The notes beneath the pieces are model-generated. The model was not told the DNA's origin. It saw nothing but the letters and a program-made list of their open reading frames with translations, and did no database searches. Positions 1 to 7,255 of a stretch of DNA of 46,333 bases are shown piece after piece. Where the stretch lies: assembly GCA_947307225.1 (NCBI GenBank), contig CAMZIL010000006.1, positions 1 to 46,333 on the forward strand, read 5' to 3'. The position numbers and the translations under genes are program-made. How positions within the stretch are numbered: position 1 is the first letter of the stretch; every line of letters begins with the position of its first letter. The stretch comes from an uncultured Candidatus Saccharibacteria bacterium. GTDB lineage: Bacteria > Patescibacteriota > Saccharimonadia > Saccharimonadales > Saccharimonadaceae.

Positions 1-20
1 GTTAAAAGTCTAGCGAAATA

Positions 21-47
21 AAAAATGACCCTACGGGGTCGTTTTTT
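21..47. terminator. Bidirectional intrinsic terminator after tRNA-Leu
   Basis: GACCC/GGGTC stem with a four-base loop, flanked by an A-run on the left and a T-run on the right. It sits just past the 3' end of the minus-strand tRNA and could also stop transcription entering from the left edge. Bases 1-20 show no feature I can name. Confidence 0.8.
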
Positions 48-49
48 AA

Positions 50-134
50 TGGTGCCCGAGACTGGACTCGAACCAGCACGCCGAAGGCATATGCTCCTAA
101 GGCATACGTGTATACCAATTTCACCACTCGGGCA
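50..134 (-). tRNA. tRNA-Leu (UAG anticodon)
   Basis: The reverse complement folds as a class II tRNA. It has acceptor TGCCCGA/TCTCGGGCA, an anticodon stem TATGC/GCATA enclosing loop CTTAGGA (anticodon TAG, reading CUA), a long variable arm with a TTCG loop, a T-arm with GGTTCGAGTCC, and an encoded CCA end. The long variable arm supports Leu identity. Confidence 0.95.
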
Positions 135-142
135 GTAACTTA

Positions 143-171
143 AGTTTAACAGATGGTGGTAGAATTCGCAA
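143..171 (-). promoter_or_regulatory. Promoter of tRNA-Leu
   Basis: On the minus strand, TTGCGA (171-166) and TAAACT (148-143) are separated by 17 bp. The predicted start is 1-2 nt before the mature tRNA 5' end at 134, so little or no 5' trailer would need removal. Confidence 0.55.
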
Positions 172-178
172 TATTCGG

Positions 179-184
179 TATAAT
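179..184 (+). promoter_or_regulatory. -10 element (TATAAT) for the 234 gene
   Basis: A perfect TATAAT lies upstream of the gene starting at 234 and predicts a transcript start near 191. This makes the upstream in-frame ATG at 153 unusable and supports the start at 234. No convincing -35 box is visible. Confidence 0.55.
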
Positions 185-233
185 AGACGAATGGCCTTTG
201 CTGCCAAATTGTACACGAAAAGGTGGAATACCA

Positions 234-614
234 ATGGAAAACAAAGTTTTAGTTCCGCATCCGTACCCCATTATACGTAGCTGGACACTTATGTTCTTGA
301 AACGAGTGCCCCGCCCAGAGCGAGACCGATTCAAAGAAGAGATCTACTCCTTCGCAAAAAGTCCGTCTAGATGCAACAATCTCGACATCGTCCCGAGTTA
401 CAGTATTAGCGGCGAGTTGTTCGGCGGAGATTTCCCGGATGGCCACATTGTGGTTACGCACGAAATTTCTCAATTCGAACGAGTCGTCGATGAGACTGCA
501 ATCCGCAAAGTCGTAGACATCAAAGAATGGCAGACGGTTCTTATTGCAAAGACGGTCAGAAACGAAAAGTTTTATCTTGCAGTTGATCGGTATTCGCCCA
601 TTTGTGCCGGATAA
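234..614 (+). CDS. Hypothetical protein, 126 aa
   Basis: I do not recognise this protein. The start at 234 is chosen over an in-frame ATG at 153 because a TATAAT at 179-184 would start the transcript after 153 and an AAAGGTGG Shine-Dalgarno sequence precedes 234. It has no signal peptide or membrane segment, so it is probably cytoplasmic. The sequence is mixed charged and hydrophobic, with a middle region PSYSISGELFGGDFPDGH and a basic N-terminal third. It stands alone, with tRNA-Leu divergent on the left and a strong terminator at 622 on the right, so it is a monocistronic unit. No function is proposed. Confidence 0.7.
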   Translation: MENKVLVPHPYPIIRSWTLMFLKRVPRPERDRFKEEIYSFAKSPSRCNNLDIVPSYSISGELFGGDFPDGHIVVTHEISQFERVVDETAIRKVVDIKEWQTVLIAKTVRNEKFYLAVDRYSPICAG

Positions 615-621
615 TTCCGGC

Positions 622-646
622 GGCCCCATTTGGGGCCATATTTTTT
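622..646 (+). terminator. Intrinsic terminator of the 234 gene
   Basis: A perfect 6-bp stem GGCCCC/GGGGCC with an ATTT loop is followed by ATATTTTTT. Confidence 0.85.
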
Positions 647-658
647 ATGCTTTTATGT

Positions 659-664
659 TAAAAT
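659..664 (+). promoter_or_regulatory. Probable -10 element for the FAD oxidase
   Basis: TAAAAT lies 25 bp upstream of the ATG at 690, directly after the preceding terminator. No clear -35 was identified, since the expected position falls in the terminator T-tract. Confidence 0.4.
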
Positions 665-689
665 AAAGTTAGATGTTAATGGGTGGTCT

Positions 690-2288
690 ATGAATCGCAT
701 TGCGATTTATCTAAACAAGAGTATCGACGGCGTTGTTTACTCGTCGCCTACTATTTTGGAGCAATACGCAACTGACCGCTCGTTGCTCAAAATCCACCCC
801 CGCGTCGTTGCGCTACCGGAGAACGCAACTGATGTTCGCCGCCTCGTTCGCTTTTCTTATCAACTATCACAAAAGAATGTTTCATTCCCGGTGACCGTGC
901 GTGGTGCTGGCTATAGCAAGACCGGTTCGGATTTAGGCTCTGGCCTAATAATCTCGACCGAGCGCATGGACGCGATCCAGGAAATTGATATTCGTCAGCG
1001 TCTCGTGCGCGTTCAGTGTGGCGTGCGCCTTGGCGAGCTAAAGAAAGCACTCAATCTATGCGGCCTAGATTTGCCTGTCATTGGCAACCCGCAGGAAACG
1101 ATAGGTGGCCTTATTGCGAAAGCGGCAAGTGCCAGCAATAATACCGAGCCAAGCACTATTCAGGATTTCATAAATCGTGCAGAAGTTGTCCTTTCGGATG
1201 GCTCGATTATGGAAATCGGCGCGCTCAATCACTTCGCATTGCGCCGCAAGAAAGTTGAGGATACGCGCGAAGGCGAGCTCTATCGCGATCTTGACGATCT
1301 GATTGAAGAGGGATGGGAAAATATCGTTCGTCTGCCGGATGGTAAAAAGAACCGTTTTGGCTACCCGGGTCTAGGTTTCGTTAAAGAGAAAAAGAGCTTC
1401 AATATTATCCCGCTTCTTTGTGGTTCCGAAGGCACGCTAGGTATAGTTACTGAGGTAATTTTAAGGGTCGAGCCGGTCTTTGATCGTCCAAATCGCATTG
1501 CGATTCCGTGCAAGACTGCGACCGCTTTCTCATTTGTCTGCCAAGAGCTAAAACGCCTAAAATTTACGGATATCGTCGTGTACGACACGGAGCTGTTTAA
1601 TGCCACGGAGGACACTGGCAAATCTAGCCGCTTCTTCCGCCGCGTTTCCGATGACGGTTTCCTGGTCGTAGCCTGCGCAAAAGATGATTTGCAGCGCGAT
1701 CGCCGCCATAAGCTCGTCCGGATTCGTCGCGTCTTGCCGGATAGTATCCGCATTATTGAGGAAGAAAAAGAAAACGAGCGCGATTTTGACGAGCTCGAGC
1801 AGACGCTGGATGCATATCTAAATGACTGTACGCCAAACAACTATCATTTGCCGCTCATTGACGGTATTTATATCCCGCCTGAGCAGCAAACAAAGTTTCT
1901 CGACAATGTAATGAAACTAGCCAAGCAAATGGATTTGCCAATGGCGATCTATGGCTCGGTCGACTTTGACACTTTCTCGATTCGTCCAAGCTTCTCGCCA
2001 AGTACGGTAGCAGGACGCAAGAAGATGCTTCAATTCCTCGGCGCTTATCTCAAGCTAATCGCTGCTCACGAAGGTTACCCGTGCGGCGAGGCGCCAGAAG
2101 GACGCTTCATGTCGATTTTTGCAAAGAAATTCGAATCAGAATCGACGCTCGACCTCTATAGAAAGGTTAAACAAATCTTCGATCCGACCGGCGTTTTGAA
2201 CCCTGGTATTAAGCAAGATACCAACATCAAAGCGACACTAAAGCGCTTCCGCAGCGACTATAATCACGGCATTTCGACAAAAGATTAA
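690..2288 (+). CDS. FAD-binding oxidase, GlcD / D-lactate dehydrogenase-like
   Basis: A 532-aa flavoprotein of the FAD-binding PCMH (vanillyl-alcohol oxidase) family. The FAD-binding core carries PVTVRGAGYSKTG near residues 75-87 and CGSEGTLGIVTEVILRV near 253-269. The C-terminus has the family signature IFDPTGVLNPG. Such enzymes oxidise 2-hydroxy acids such as glycolate or D-lactate, passing electrons to a carrier; the substrate cannot be read from the sequence. The start at 690 is preferred over 630 because GGGTGGTCT provides a ribosome site and position 630 lies inside the upstream terminator. There is no signal peptide, so it is cytoplasmic or peripheral. It is a single-gene unit between a terminator and the trigger-factor promoter. 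Confidence 0.85.
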   Translation: MNRIAIYLNKSIDGVVYSSPTILEQYATDRSLLKIHPRVVALPENATDVRRLVRFSYQLSQKNVSFPVTVRGAGYSKTGSDLGSGLIISTERMDAIQEIDIRQRLVRVQCGVRLGELKKALNLCGLDLPVIGNPQETIGGLIAKAASASNNTEPSTIQDFINRAEVVLSDGSIMEIGALNHFALRRKKVEDTREGELYRDLDDLIEEGWENIVRLPDGKKNRFGYPGLGFVKEKKSFNIIPLLCGSEGTLGIVTEVILRVEPVFDRPNRIAIPCKTATAFSFVCQELKRLKFTDIVVYDTELFNATEDTGKSSRFFRRVSDDGFLVVACAKDDLQRDRRHKLVRIRRVLPDSIRIIEEEKENERDFDELEQTLDAYLNDCTPNNYHLPLIDGIYIPPEQQTKFLDNVMKLAKQMDLPMAIYGSVDFDTFSIRPSFSPSTVAGRKKMLQFLGAYLKLIAAHEGYPCGEAPEGRFMSIFAKKFESESTLDLYRKVKQIFDPTGVLNPGIKQDTNIKATLKRFRSDYNHGISTKD

Positions 2289-2319
2289 GCTTACGTTTCC
2301 GTCTCTTATCTGTTCGTGG

Positions 2320-2325
2320 TATAAT
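2320..2325 (+). promoter_or_regulatory. -10 element of tig, leaderless arrangement
   Basis: TATAAT ends 7 nt before the ATG at 2333, so the predicted transcript begins at or within one base of the start codon. No Shine-Dalgarno can exist on such an mRNA. Confidence 0.7.
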
Positions 2326-2332
2326 TTAAGAT

Positions 2333-3613
2333 ATGAAATTTACTACGAATAAGAAGAAAACTTCCGTCGAATTTGACGTTGAGTTTACGAGCAGCGATTT
2401 TGAGCCAGCTCGCCTAAAGGCACTCGCTCGTCTCGCCGGCGACGTAAAGATCCCAGGCTTCCGCAATGGCAAAGCCCCAGCAAATGTAGTCGAACAGCAC
2501 GTTGATCCAAATCAGCTCGCTATGCAGACGCTAGATATCATGGTCCGCGAAGCTATTCCAAAGGTCTATGAGGACGCAAAGCTTCAGCCAATCTCCGCTC
2601 CAAGCGTAGATATCAAGAAGTTTGTCCCAGGCGAAATGGCCGAGGTTACGATCAAGTCCGACATCATGCCAGAGGTAAAGCTCCCAGATTATACCAAGCT
2701 CAAAGCAAAATATGTTGAGCCAAAGGTAGAGGCAAAGGATATTGATGATGTTCTAAATCGCATCGCAGAGAGCTTTGCTGAGAGCAAGGCCGTAAAGCGT
2801 GCCGCAAAGCTAACCGACGAGGTCATCATTGATTTTACCGGCAAGAAAGATGGCGTCGCCTTTGATGGCGGTTCTGCAAAGGATTTCAGACTCAAGCTTG
2901 GTTCCGGTCAGTTCATTCCAGGCTTCGAAGATGGCGTTGTAGGCCACGAACCTGGCGATAAATTCGACCTAAAGCTCAAATTCCCTAAAGATTACCACAG
3001 CAAAAAGCTCGCTGGTGCAGATACTGTCTTTGAGGTTCTTTTGAAGCAGGTTAATGAGATTACTGTTCCAGAGGTTAATGATGAGCTCGCAAAGAAAACC
3101 GGCGCTTTCCCAACTCTAAAGGAGCTCAAGGCTGATATCAAGAAGAATCTTGAGGCTCAGGCAAAGCAGCGCGCAGACGAGGCTTTCAAGGATGATTTGC
3201 TTGATGAGCTCGTAAAGAATTCCAAGACCGAGGCTCCAGAGGCTCTCGTTGCCGAGCAGACTGAACACATCAAGGAAGATATGCTTCGTAACATCAAGGC
3301 TCGCGGCTCGAAGCTCGAGGATTATCTATCCCAGGTTAATCAGACTGAAGAGCAGTGGATGAAAGAGGTCAAAGAGGCCGCCGAAATCCGCGTACTCGGC
3401 CATATCGTTGTAGCAAAACTTGGCGAAGAGCTAAAGATTAAGGTTAGCGATGCTGACGTCGAAAAGCAGGTCGCAGAGCTCCAGGCTGTTTACAAAAAGA
3501 GCCCAGAGATGCTCGCAGATTTGCAGACTCCAGAAGCAGTCGCTTCGATCAAGAACCGCCTTCGCATCAATAAGACGATGGACAAGCTTGCGGATCTAAA
3601 CCGCAAGAAATAA
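2333..3613 (+). CDS. tig: Trigger factor (ribosome-associated chaperone)
   Basis: A 426-aa protein with the full trigger-factor layout. The N-terminal ribosome-binding domain carries the signature loop GFRNGKAP at residues 42-49. A central FKBP-type peptidyl-prolyl isomerase domain covers about 150-245 (DEVIIDFTGKKDG, FIPGFEDGVVG), and a long helical C-terminal chaperone domain rich in Lys and Glu follows. It binds nascent chains at the tunnel exit near protein L23. Length is normal for the family (about 430). It is preceded by a -10 element only 7 nt away, so a leaderless mRNA is predicted, and it is followed by a strong terminator, making it monocistronic. Confidence 0.95.
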   Translation: MKFTTNKKKTSVEFDVEFTSSDFEPARLKALARLAGDVKIPGFRNGKAPANVVEQHVDPNQLAMQTLDIMVREAIPKVYEDAKLQPISAPSVDIKKFVPGEMAEVTIKSDIMPEVKLPDYTKLKAKYVEPKVEAKDIDDVLNRIAESFAESKAVKRAAKLTDEVIIDFTGKKDGVAFDGGSAKDFRLKLGSGQFIPGFEDGVVGHEPGDKFDLKLKFPKDYHSKKLAGADTVFEVLLKQVNEITVPEVNDELAKKTGAFPTLKELKADIKKNLEAQAKQRADEAFKDDLLDELVKNSKTEAPEALVAEQTEHIKEDMLRNIKARGSKLEDYLSQVNQTEEQWMKEVKEAAEIRVLGHIVVAKLGEELKIKVSDADVEKQVAELQAVYKKSPEMLADLQTPEAVASIKNRLRINKTMDKLADLNRKK

Positions 3614-3615
3614 CA

Positions 3616-3646
3616 AAAAGTCCCCGATTAATTCGGGGATTTTTTG
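3616..3646. terminator. Bidirectional terminator between tig and the 3628 gene
   Basis: TCCCCGA/TCGGGGA stem with an A-run on the left and TTTTTT on the right. The stop codon of the minus-strand gene at 3628 lies inside the hairpin, so coding sequence and terminator overlap. Confidence 0.85.
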
Positions 3647-3837
3647 TTGGCCAAGTGCCAGTGGTCCCCGTATTCGCACTTATAGGCCCCCAGCGAATTA
3701 ACTGGAAGGCCGTGCTCGTATTCGACGAGTCTCGCCGAGTCTTCGGCGGTTTCTTGGTCCGGATAGCAAACTTTATGTTTGTCGTTTACCCAGCATTTTT
3801 CTGGCTCGTAGGGAAGTGGCTTTTTCTGACGCGGCAT
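3628..3837 (-). CDS. Small Cys/His protein, putative zinc-binding
   Basis: A 69-aa soluble protein with a basic N-terminus (MPRQKKPLPY) and ordered metal-ligand candidates: Cys-Trp near residue 15, Cys near 24, then CEYGDHWH near 54-61. This spacing suggests a small zinc ribbon, but I know no named family for it. It starts at a TAATG overlap with the end of the AlkD-like gene and has AAAGGAG upstream inside that gene, so the two are co-translated. The association with a DNA repair enzyme may hint at nucleic-acid binding, but that is inference. Its stop codon falls within the shared terminator hairpin. Confidence 0.7.
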   Translation of the reverse strand: MPRQKKPLPYEPEKCWVNDKHKVCYPDQETAEDSARLVEYEHGLPVNSLGAYKCEYGDHWHLANKKSPN

Positions 3838-4532
3838 TAAAACTCTCCTTTCAGGAAACGTTTACGTTGAACTTCGGGCATACGCTCGATTGCATAGCGC
3901 AAAGTTGTTCTGGACATCTGTTTGTAATGGTCGATAATGAAAGATTCTACGAAGTGTTTGTCGACGCGCCAATAAATTTCGCGCAACATCCAGCCGCAAG
4001 CTTTGTGCATGAGAGGTTCTTTGTCACCAAGCAGCTGCTTAATAATATCTGGCCCATCTCCCAATACGCCGGCGCGGTAAAATGCGATGTAACTTACGAC
4101 TGCGATGCGACGCTCCCAAAGGCTCTTTGACTTCGCGAGTTTATGGAAGATTTTCTCATCGTGATGCTCGAGCGCCCAAATGCCGAGAATGCGCCAAGTA
4201 ATGACATCGACGAGGTCCCAGTTATTCACGCATTTAATATTATCAAGTAGAATTTGCCGGCTCTGGTCTGGATTCTTTTTGTACTGCGCGACGAGGATTT
4301 CTAATGCAGCGAAGCGATGCTCGTGAACTTTTGAATGGAGCAGCTCGACGATTTCGTTTGGCGGCATATCCCTATATTGACACGCAATCTTTCGCGCGAC
4401 TGGCACCGGAATGCCGAGCAGAATATCGCCCTCGCCGTAGCCGCCCGGGCAAATACCAAAGAAATGCGCGGTTGCCTCGATGCGCTCGGGGTTGATATGC
4501 TTTTCAAATTCAGCGACAAGCTTATCTTTCAT
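3837..4532 (-). CDS. DNA alkylation repair protein, AlkD-like glycosylase
   Basis: A 231-aa all-helical HEAT-like repeat protein matching the AlkD family, which excises N3- and N7-alkylated purines without base flipping. The catalytic-cleft pattern NNWDLVD places Trp105 and Asp109 with the same W-x3-D spacing as Trp109/Asp113 of Bacillus cereus AlkD. An Arg pair at 141-142 and Trp181 are candidates for the remaining cleft residues. The start at 4532 is chosen because a CATAAT -10 at 4545-4540 lies 7 nt upstream, predicting a leaderless message; the longer reading frame upstream has unrelated composition. It is the first gene of a two-gene unit with the 3628 gene. Confidence 0.85.
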   Translation of the reverse strand: MKDKLVAEFEKHINPERIEATAHFFGICPGGYGEGDILLGIPVPVARKIACQYRDMPPNEIVELLHSKVHEHRFAALEILVAQYKKNPDQSRQILLDNIKCVNNWDLVDVITWRILGIWALEHHDEKIFHKLAKSKSLWERRIAVVSYIAFYRAGVLGDGPDIIKQLLGDKEPLMHKACGWMLREIYWRVDKHFVESFIIDHYKQMSRTTLRYAIERMPEVQRKRFLKGEF

Positions 4533-4539
4533 ACGGTAT

Positions 4540-4545
4540 ATTATG
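4540..4545 (-). promoter_or_regulatory. -10 element of the AlkD-like gene, leaderless arrangement
   Basis: CATAAT on the minus strand lies 7 nt before the ATG at 4532. It matches the consensus at five of six positions and has the spacing seen at other leaderless genes in the window. Confidence 0.5.
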
Positions 4546-4574
4546 CCACACTTTGCGATGCCTAGAAAACATGT

Positions 4575-4580
4575 TATAAT
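4575..4580 (+). promoter_or_regulatory. -10 element for the Cys-cluster gene
   Basis: A perfect TATAAT gives a predicted start near 4587 and a leader of about 27 nt that includes the AAAGGAAGG Shine-Dalgarno region. Confidence 0.6.
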
Positions 4581-4613
4581 ATAATTATTCTGGCCGAAAG
4601 GAAGGTGATGTTC

Positions 4614-5204
4614 ATGGGAGAACAGCCAGGAAGAGATCCGAGCGGAGTCGTAAAGAAAGAAGACTTCATGGCGCACTTCGCAAAGACTTTAGAGAGAATG
4701 CGGGAAGAAGGAGCGAGGCATTACGATAAGGATTATAGCGATCCAATACTCCAGAATGCTGAGCTTTGCGCGCAATGTGGCGGAAAATGCTGCAAGCGCT
4801 GCGGTTGTGCATTTAGCCCAGACGATTTCGAGGATTTGTCCTTTGAGGCACTAAAGACCGAGATCGAGAAAGGCTATATTACAATCGAAGTAGTAGACGG
4901 TGATCAGTTCTACATAGCGGGCTTTGTCCTAATGCTGCGAGTACGCAACGTTGGTGGTTTGGTCTATGAGAACAGGCTGTATAATCGGCCCCGCGGACAG
5001 TGCATCCTTCTTACCGAGCATGGATGTAAGCTGGATTGGGATCACCGCCCTTCCGGCGGCAAGCTACTGATTCCAGGAGAGGGCGGAAACTGCCAGTCGC
5101 GTTACAGTACTGAACGGGCCCTCCGTGAATGGGAAAAGCATCAAGGCGTACTAATCAGACTCTCGCATTACTTCGACGAAAAAGAAATCGAATGCACATT
5201 GTGA
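4614..5204 (+). CDS. Cysteine-cluster protein, YkgJ-like
   Basis: A 196-aa protein with a dense cysteine cluster: Cys52, 55, 59, 60, 63 and 65 (CAQCGGKCCKRCGC), then later Cys in RGQCILL, GCKLDW and GGNC. This resembles the YkgJ / UPF0153 family of putative zinc or iron-sulfur binding proteins, whose biochemical role is unknown. The start at 4614 is preferred over GTG 4605 and ATG 4608 because AGGAAGG then sits 8 nt away. It is soluble, and an acidic and basic helical N-terminus precedes the cluster. It is flanked by its own TATAAT and a hairpin, so it is a single-gene unit convergent with the methyltransferase operon. Confidence 0.75.
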   Translation: MGEQPGRDPSGVVKKEDFMAHFAKTLERMREEGARHYDKDYSDPILQNAELCAQCGGKCCKRCGCAFSPDDFEDLSFEALKTEIEKGYITIEVVDGDQFYIAGFVLMLRVRNVGGLVYENRLYNRPRGQCILLTEHGCKLDWDHRPSGGKLLIPGEGGNCQSRYSTERALREWEKHQGVLIRLSHYFDEKEIECTL

Positions 5205-5206
5205 AA

Positions 5207-5233
5207 CGACCGCCCTATTCGGGGCGGCGTTTT
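5207..5233. terminator. Terminator between convergent genes 4614 and 5215
   Basis: CCGCCC/GGGCGG stem with a six-base loop, then CGTTTT on the plus strand. The T-tract is short. The hairpin overlaps the stop codon of the minus-strand methyltransferase gene. Confidence 0.65.
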
Positions 5234-5766
5234 AATTCTAGCAAAACTGTCGGCACGGCTGGCGGCGGCGTAAAGTATTCCGGCTTCATCGGCAAGCGAA
5301 TGCGCGGATCATAATGGATAAATAGCTGTTTCCCAAGCTGCGACGTGTAGTGGCGGTCATTATTCAGCAGCTTCAGCGCGAATTGTTTCTGGAGAATCAG
5401 ATAAATCGCGGTTGGCGGATTGTCGGCCTCGTCGAGTTTGTGAAGAATCGCGGAGCTAAGATGAAATGGCGGGTTAGCAAAAACCTTGTATTCGCCCTCT
5501 GGCAGCTCCATCTCGAGGAAATCTTGTTCGACGATTTTGACGTTTTCGCATTTGCCGACGTTTTTGCGTAGCAGATTAGCCGTATCATGATCTGGCTCTA
5601 CGGCGATCACTTGTTTGCAGCGGCGACTGAGCGCGGCGGTAATCACGCCAGAGCCGGCGCCGATATCGAGAACTGTATCACGTTTCTTGATGTTGCTATG
5701 ACCGATTAAAAATCCGGCGAGTTTTGGTCCACGTAGGAAGTGCTGGCTTAGCTGGTATTTACGCAT
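5215..5766 (-). CDS. RsmA/Erm-like rRNA adenine methyltransferase, short form
   Basis: A 183-aa protein with the Rossmann methyltransferase core of the KsgA/Erm superfamily: an N-terminal QLSQHFLRG, SAM-binding DIGAGSG (34-40), acidic VEPD and catalytic motif IV NPPF (98-101). KsgA usually has NLPY and Erm NIPF/Y. The C-terminal helical domain that completes KsgA (about 270 aa) and Erm (about 245 aa) is missing, although PPAVPTVLLELKRR resembles the end of the catalytic domain. The start at 5766 overlaps the end of the SpoU gene by 8 nt, so the two are translationally coupled. It may dimethylate 16S rRNA adenines, but the altered motif leaves the target open. Confidence 0.75.
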   Translation of the reverse strand: MRKYQLSQHFLRGPKLAGFLIGHSNIKKRDTVLDIGAGSGVITAALSRRCKQVIAVEPDHDTANLLRKNVGKCENVKIVEQDFLEMELPEGEYKVFANPPFHLSSAILHKLDEADNPPTAIYLILQKQFALKLLNNDRHYTSQLGKQLFIHYDPRIRLPMKPEYFTPPPAVPTVLLELKRRPE

Positions 5767-6304
5767 CTGGCAAAAGTCCCAAGCGGCGTACCGCCTCATA
5801 CATTGCGATGGCGGAAGCGCAACCAACATTGATTGAGCGAGTTGAGCCGAGCTGCTCTATATAGAAAGCCTGATCGGCAGCTTCGAGTAACTCCTGCGAA
5901 ATTCCATCCGATTCGGAGCCGAATACGAGGATGGAATTTGGTACGAGCTCGACGCTTGCGAGCGGTTTCGACTCTGGTCGATTATTGTCGACGGCGACAA
6001 CTTTCATTCCACGCGCATGGGCGTCAGCGATAAACTCTTCGACGGTTGCAAAATGGTCGATATGTAGGTATTTGTCCGTCACCATTGCGCCGCGGCGGTT
6101 GTATTTGCGCTTGCCAATAATATGGACGCGAGAAACATTAAAAGCGTTTGCGTTGCGCACGACGGTTCCGATATTGAAATCATGCGAAAGATTCTCGATA
6201 GCAATTTCGAGCGGAATGCGGCTCTTGTCGAGCTCGGCAATAATTGCCTCGTTCGGCATGCCCTTGAACTTGTCGATGAGATTGCGCGTGTCAGGCTCTT
6301 CCAT
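5759..6304 (-). CDS. SpoU/TrmH family RNA 2'-O-methyltransferase
   Basis: A 181-aa SPOUT-fold enzyme that methylates ribose 2'-OH in tRNA or rRNA. All three SpoU motifs are visible: SHDFNIGTVVRNANAF near 40-55 (motif 1 Asn and Arg), VFGSESDGIS near 127-136 (motif 2), and GSTRSINVGCASAIAMYE near 152-169 (motif 3, forming the knot and SAM site). It lacks the N-terminal substrate domain of larger family members, so it resembles TrmH or TrmL-sized enzymes. It overlaps the upstream membrane-protein gene by 14 nt and the downstream methyltransferase gene by 8 nt, giving a tight three-gene operon with two RNA methylation genes. Confidence 0.9.
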   Translation of the reverse strand: MEEPDTRNLIDKFKGMPNEAIIAELDKSRIPLEIAIENLSHDFNIGTVVRNANAFNVSRVHIIGKRKYNRRGAMVTDKYLHIDHFATVEEFIADAHARGMKVVAVDNNRPESKPLASVELVPNSILVFGSESDGISQELLEAADQAFYIEQLGSTRSINVGCASAIAMYEAVRRLGLLPDA

Positions 6305-6845
6305 GATGCTTCTCGTTTTTTGCTTTAACTGCTACAACATAACCGTAGATTGAAAAGGCCAGCATAACGACCTCTAGAATTACGCCGAAGAGAGATTTCA
6401 CGAAACCGTTATAGATCAGCCAAAGTACCGCCCCGGGGATGCCGAGGAATTTATAAACGATAGGATCCTTTTGCCAGACGGAATAGGTGTAACAGGCGGC
6501 CGCGAAGAAGGACATGAGGCTAAGCGGTCCATTGTAGCCAGGGATGGTTAGCGCAATGGAGGCTGCCATGAATACGATTAGAGCTATGACGTCGCGGCGC
6601 TCAATAGTTTTACGTTCGCCAAAACGTTTTGTGTCCCAAAAGAGGTAAAGATTGCGTACTAAGCCAAGAATGACCATTGCTAGGCCGGTCCAGGCGCTAA
6701 GCAAAATATAGGCCAAAGCGCCAAAAAGTGTGGCGATAAGGCTAATAATAAGGATGTTTGTGCGCTTCTTCGCGAGGTAGCTAAGGCCCAGGAGGGCAAA
6801 CATAATTATCGTGAAGATTTGCGACAAAATATATGCAAAATCCAT
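6291..6845 (-). CDS. YgjV-like inner-membrane protein
   Basis: A 184-aa polytopic protein with about six membrane helices and the arrangement of the YgjV family (bacterial inner-membrane proteins of unknown function): repeated short helices, LGLVRNLYLFWD near the middle and GIPGAVLWLIYNGFVKSLFGVILE near residues 134-157. It is the first gene of an operon with the SpoU and RsmA-like genes and overlaps the former. A TAAAAT -10 at 6857-6852 lies exactly 6 nt before the ATG, so the operon message is predicted to be leaderless. The family is recognised with moderate certainty and no substrate is known. Confidence 0.75.
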   Translation of the reverse strand: MDFAYILSQIFTIIMFALLGLSYLAKKRTNILIISLIATLFGALAYILLSAWTGLAMVILGLVRNLYLFWDTKRFGERKTIERRDVIALIVFMAASIALTIPGYNGPLSLMSFFAAACYTYSVWQKDPIVYKFLGIPGAVLWLIYNGFVKSLFGVILEVVMLAFSIYGYVVAVKAKNEKHHGRA

Positions 6846-6851
6846 AAGTAT

Positions 6852-6857
6852 ATTTTA
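6852..6857 (-). promoter_or_regulatory. Extended -10 of the YgjV-like operon, leaderless arrangement
   Basis: TGCTAAAAT on the minus strand; the hexamer ends 6 nt before the ATG at 6845, placing the predicted +1 on the A of the start codon. Confidence 0.65.
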
Positions 6858-6868
6858 GCAGGTATTAA

Positions 6869-7153
6869 TTAACGCTTTTTAGCGGTTTTCTCGGCGCTTT
6901 TCTTGGCAATCTTTTTGCTTTGGCTGTCGATTGCGAGATGGACTAACGCCCAGAAAACAACGTTCATACAAAGCGCGATGACTGCGACGAGTGGAATAAC
7001 TAGGAGGCTAACACCGAGTGGCTGATTGATTAGTGCGAATAGGCCGGCAACAATGGTAAATACAACGGCAATTGCTGCATAGCAATAACTAAGTAAAACA
7101 ATCTGTTTGTTCTCTTTATAGAGATCAACAAAATAATCAATCACACTCTTCAT
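6869..7153 (-). CDS. Small two-helix membrane protein with basic tail
   Basis: A 94-aa protein with two hydrophobic helices at about residues 21-43 and 49-71 and a Lys/Ala-rich C-terminal tail (KKIAKKSAEKTAKKR) that should sit in the cytoplasm. I do not recognise a family. The start at 7153 is set by a strong promoter whose -10 ends exactly 6 nt upstream (TTGACT, 16 bp, TATAAT), so the transcript should start on the ATG. It ends 23 nt before the YgjV start and is probably transcribed through into that operon, although the YgjV gene has its own -10. Confidence 0.7.
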   Translation of the reverse strand: MKSVIDYFVDLYKENKQIVLLSYCYAAIAVVFTIVAGLFALINQPLGVSLLVIPLVAVIALCMNVVFWALVHLAIDSQSKKIAKKSAEKTAKKR

Positions 7154-7159
7154 GCCGTC

Positions 7160-7187
7160 ATTATAGCACAAAACTACAAAAAGTCAA
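7160..7187 (-). promoter_or_regulatory. Promoter copy 1 of the TTGACTTTT...TTTGTGCTATAAT family
   Basis: On the minus strand TTGACT (7187-7182), a 16-bp spacer and TATAAT (7165-7160) with extended TGC. Near-identical copies occur at 7847, 31261 and 44374. The ATG at 7153 begins 6 nt past the -10. Confidence 0.8.
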
Positions 7188-7226
7188 TAAATAAGGGGTC
7201 CCGCTGCTCGAAAGCAATGGGGCCCC
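7187..7226 (-). terminator. Terminator of the 7256 gene
   Basis: GGGGCCCC pairs with GGGACCCC (one wobble pair), with an inner GCT-TTCG-AGC hairpin, followed on the minus strand by TTATTTATT. The T-tract is imperfect and runs straight into the -35 box of the next promoter. Confidence 0.6.
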
Positions 7227-7255
7227 TAGGGTTGTGCCAGAGGATCGTGAAGAAG

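Noticed and set aside
146-629. Antisense frames over the first gene (146-334 and 249-629)
   Set aside because: They cross the promoter or terminator of the 234 gene and show no coding character.
5215-5766. Calling the 5215 gene an Erm-type macrolide resistance enzyme
   Set aside because: It lacks the Erm C-terminal domain and the NIPF/Y motif, and sits in an RNA modification operon. No resistance claim is supported.
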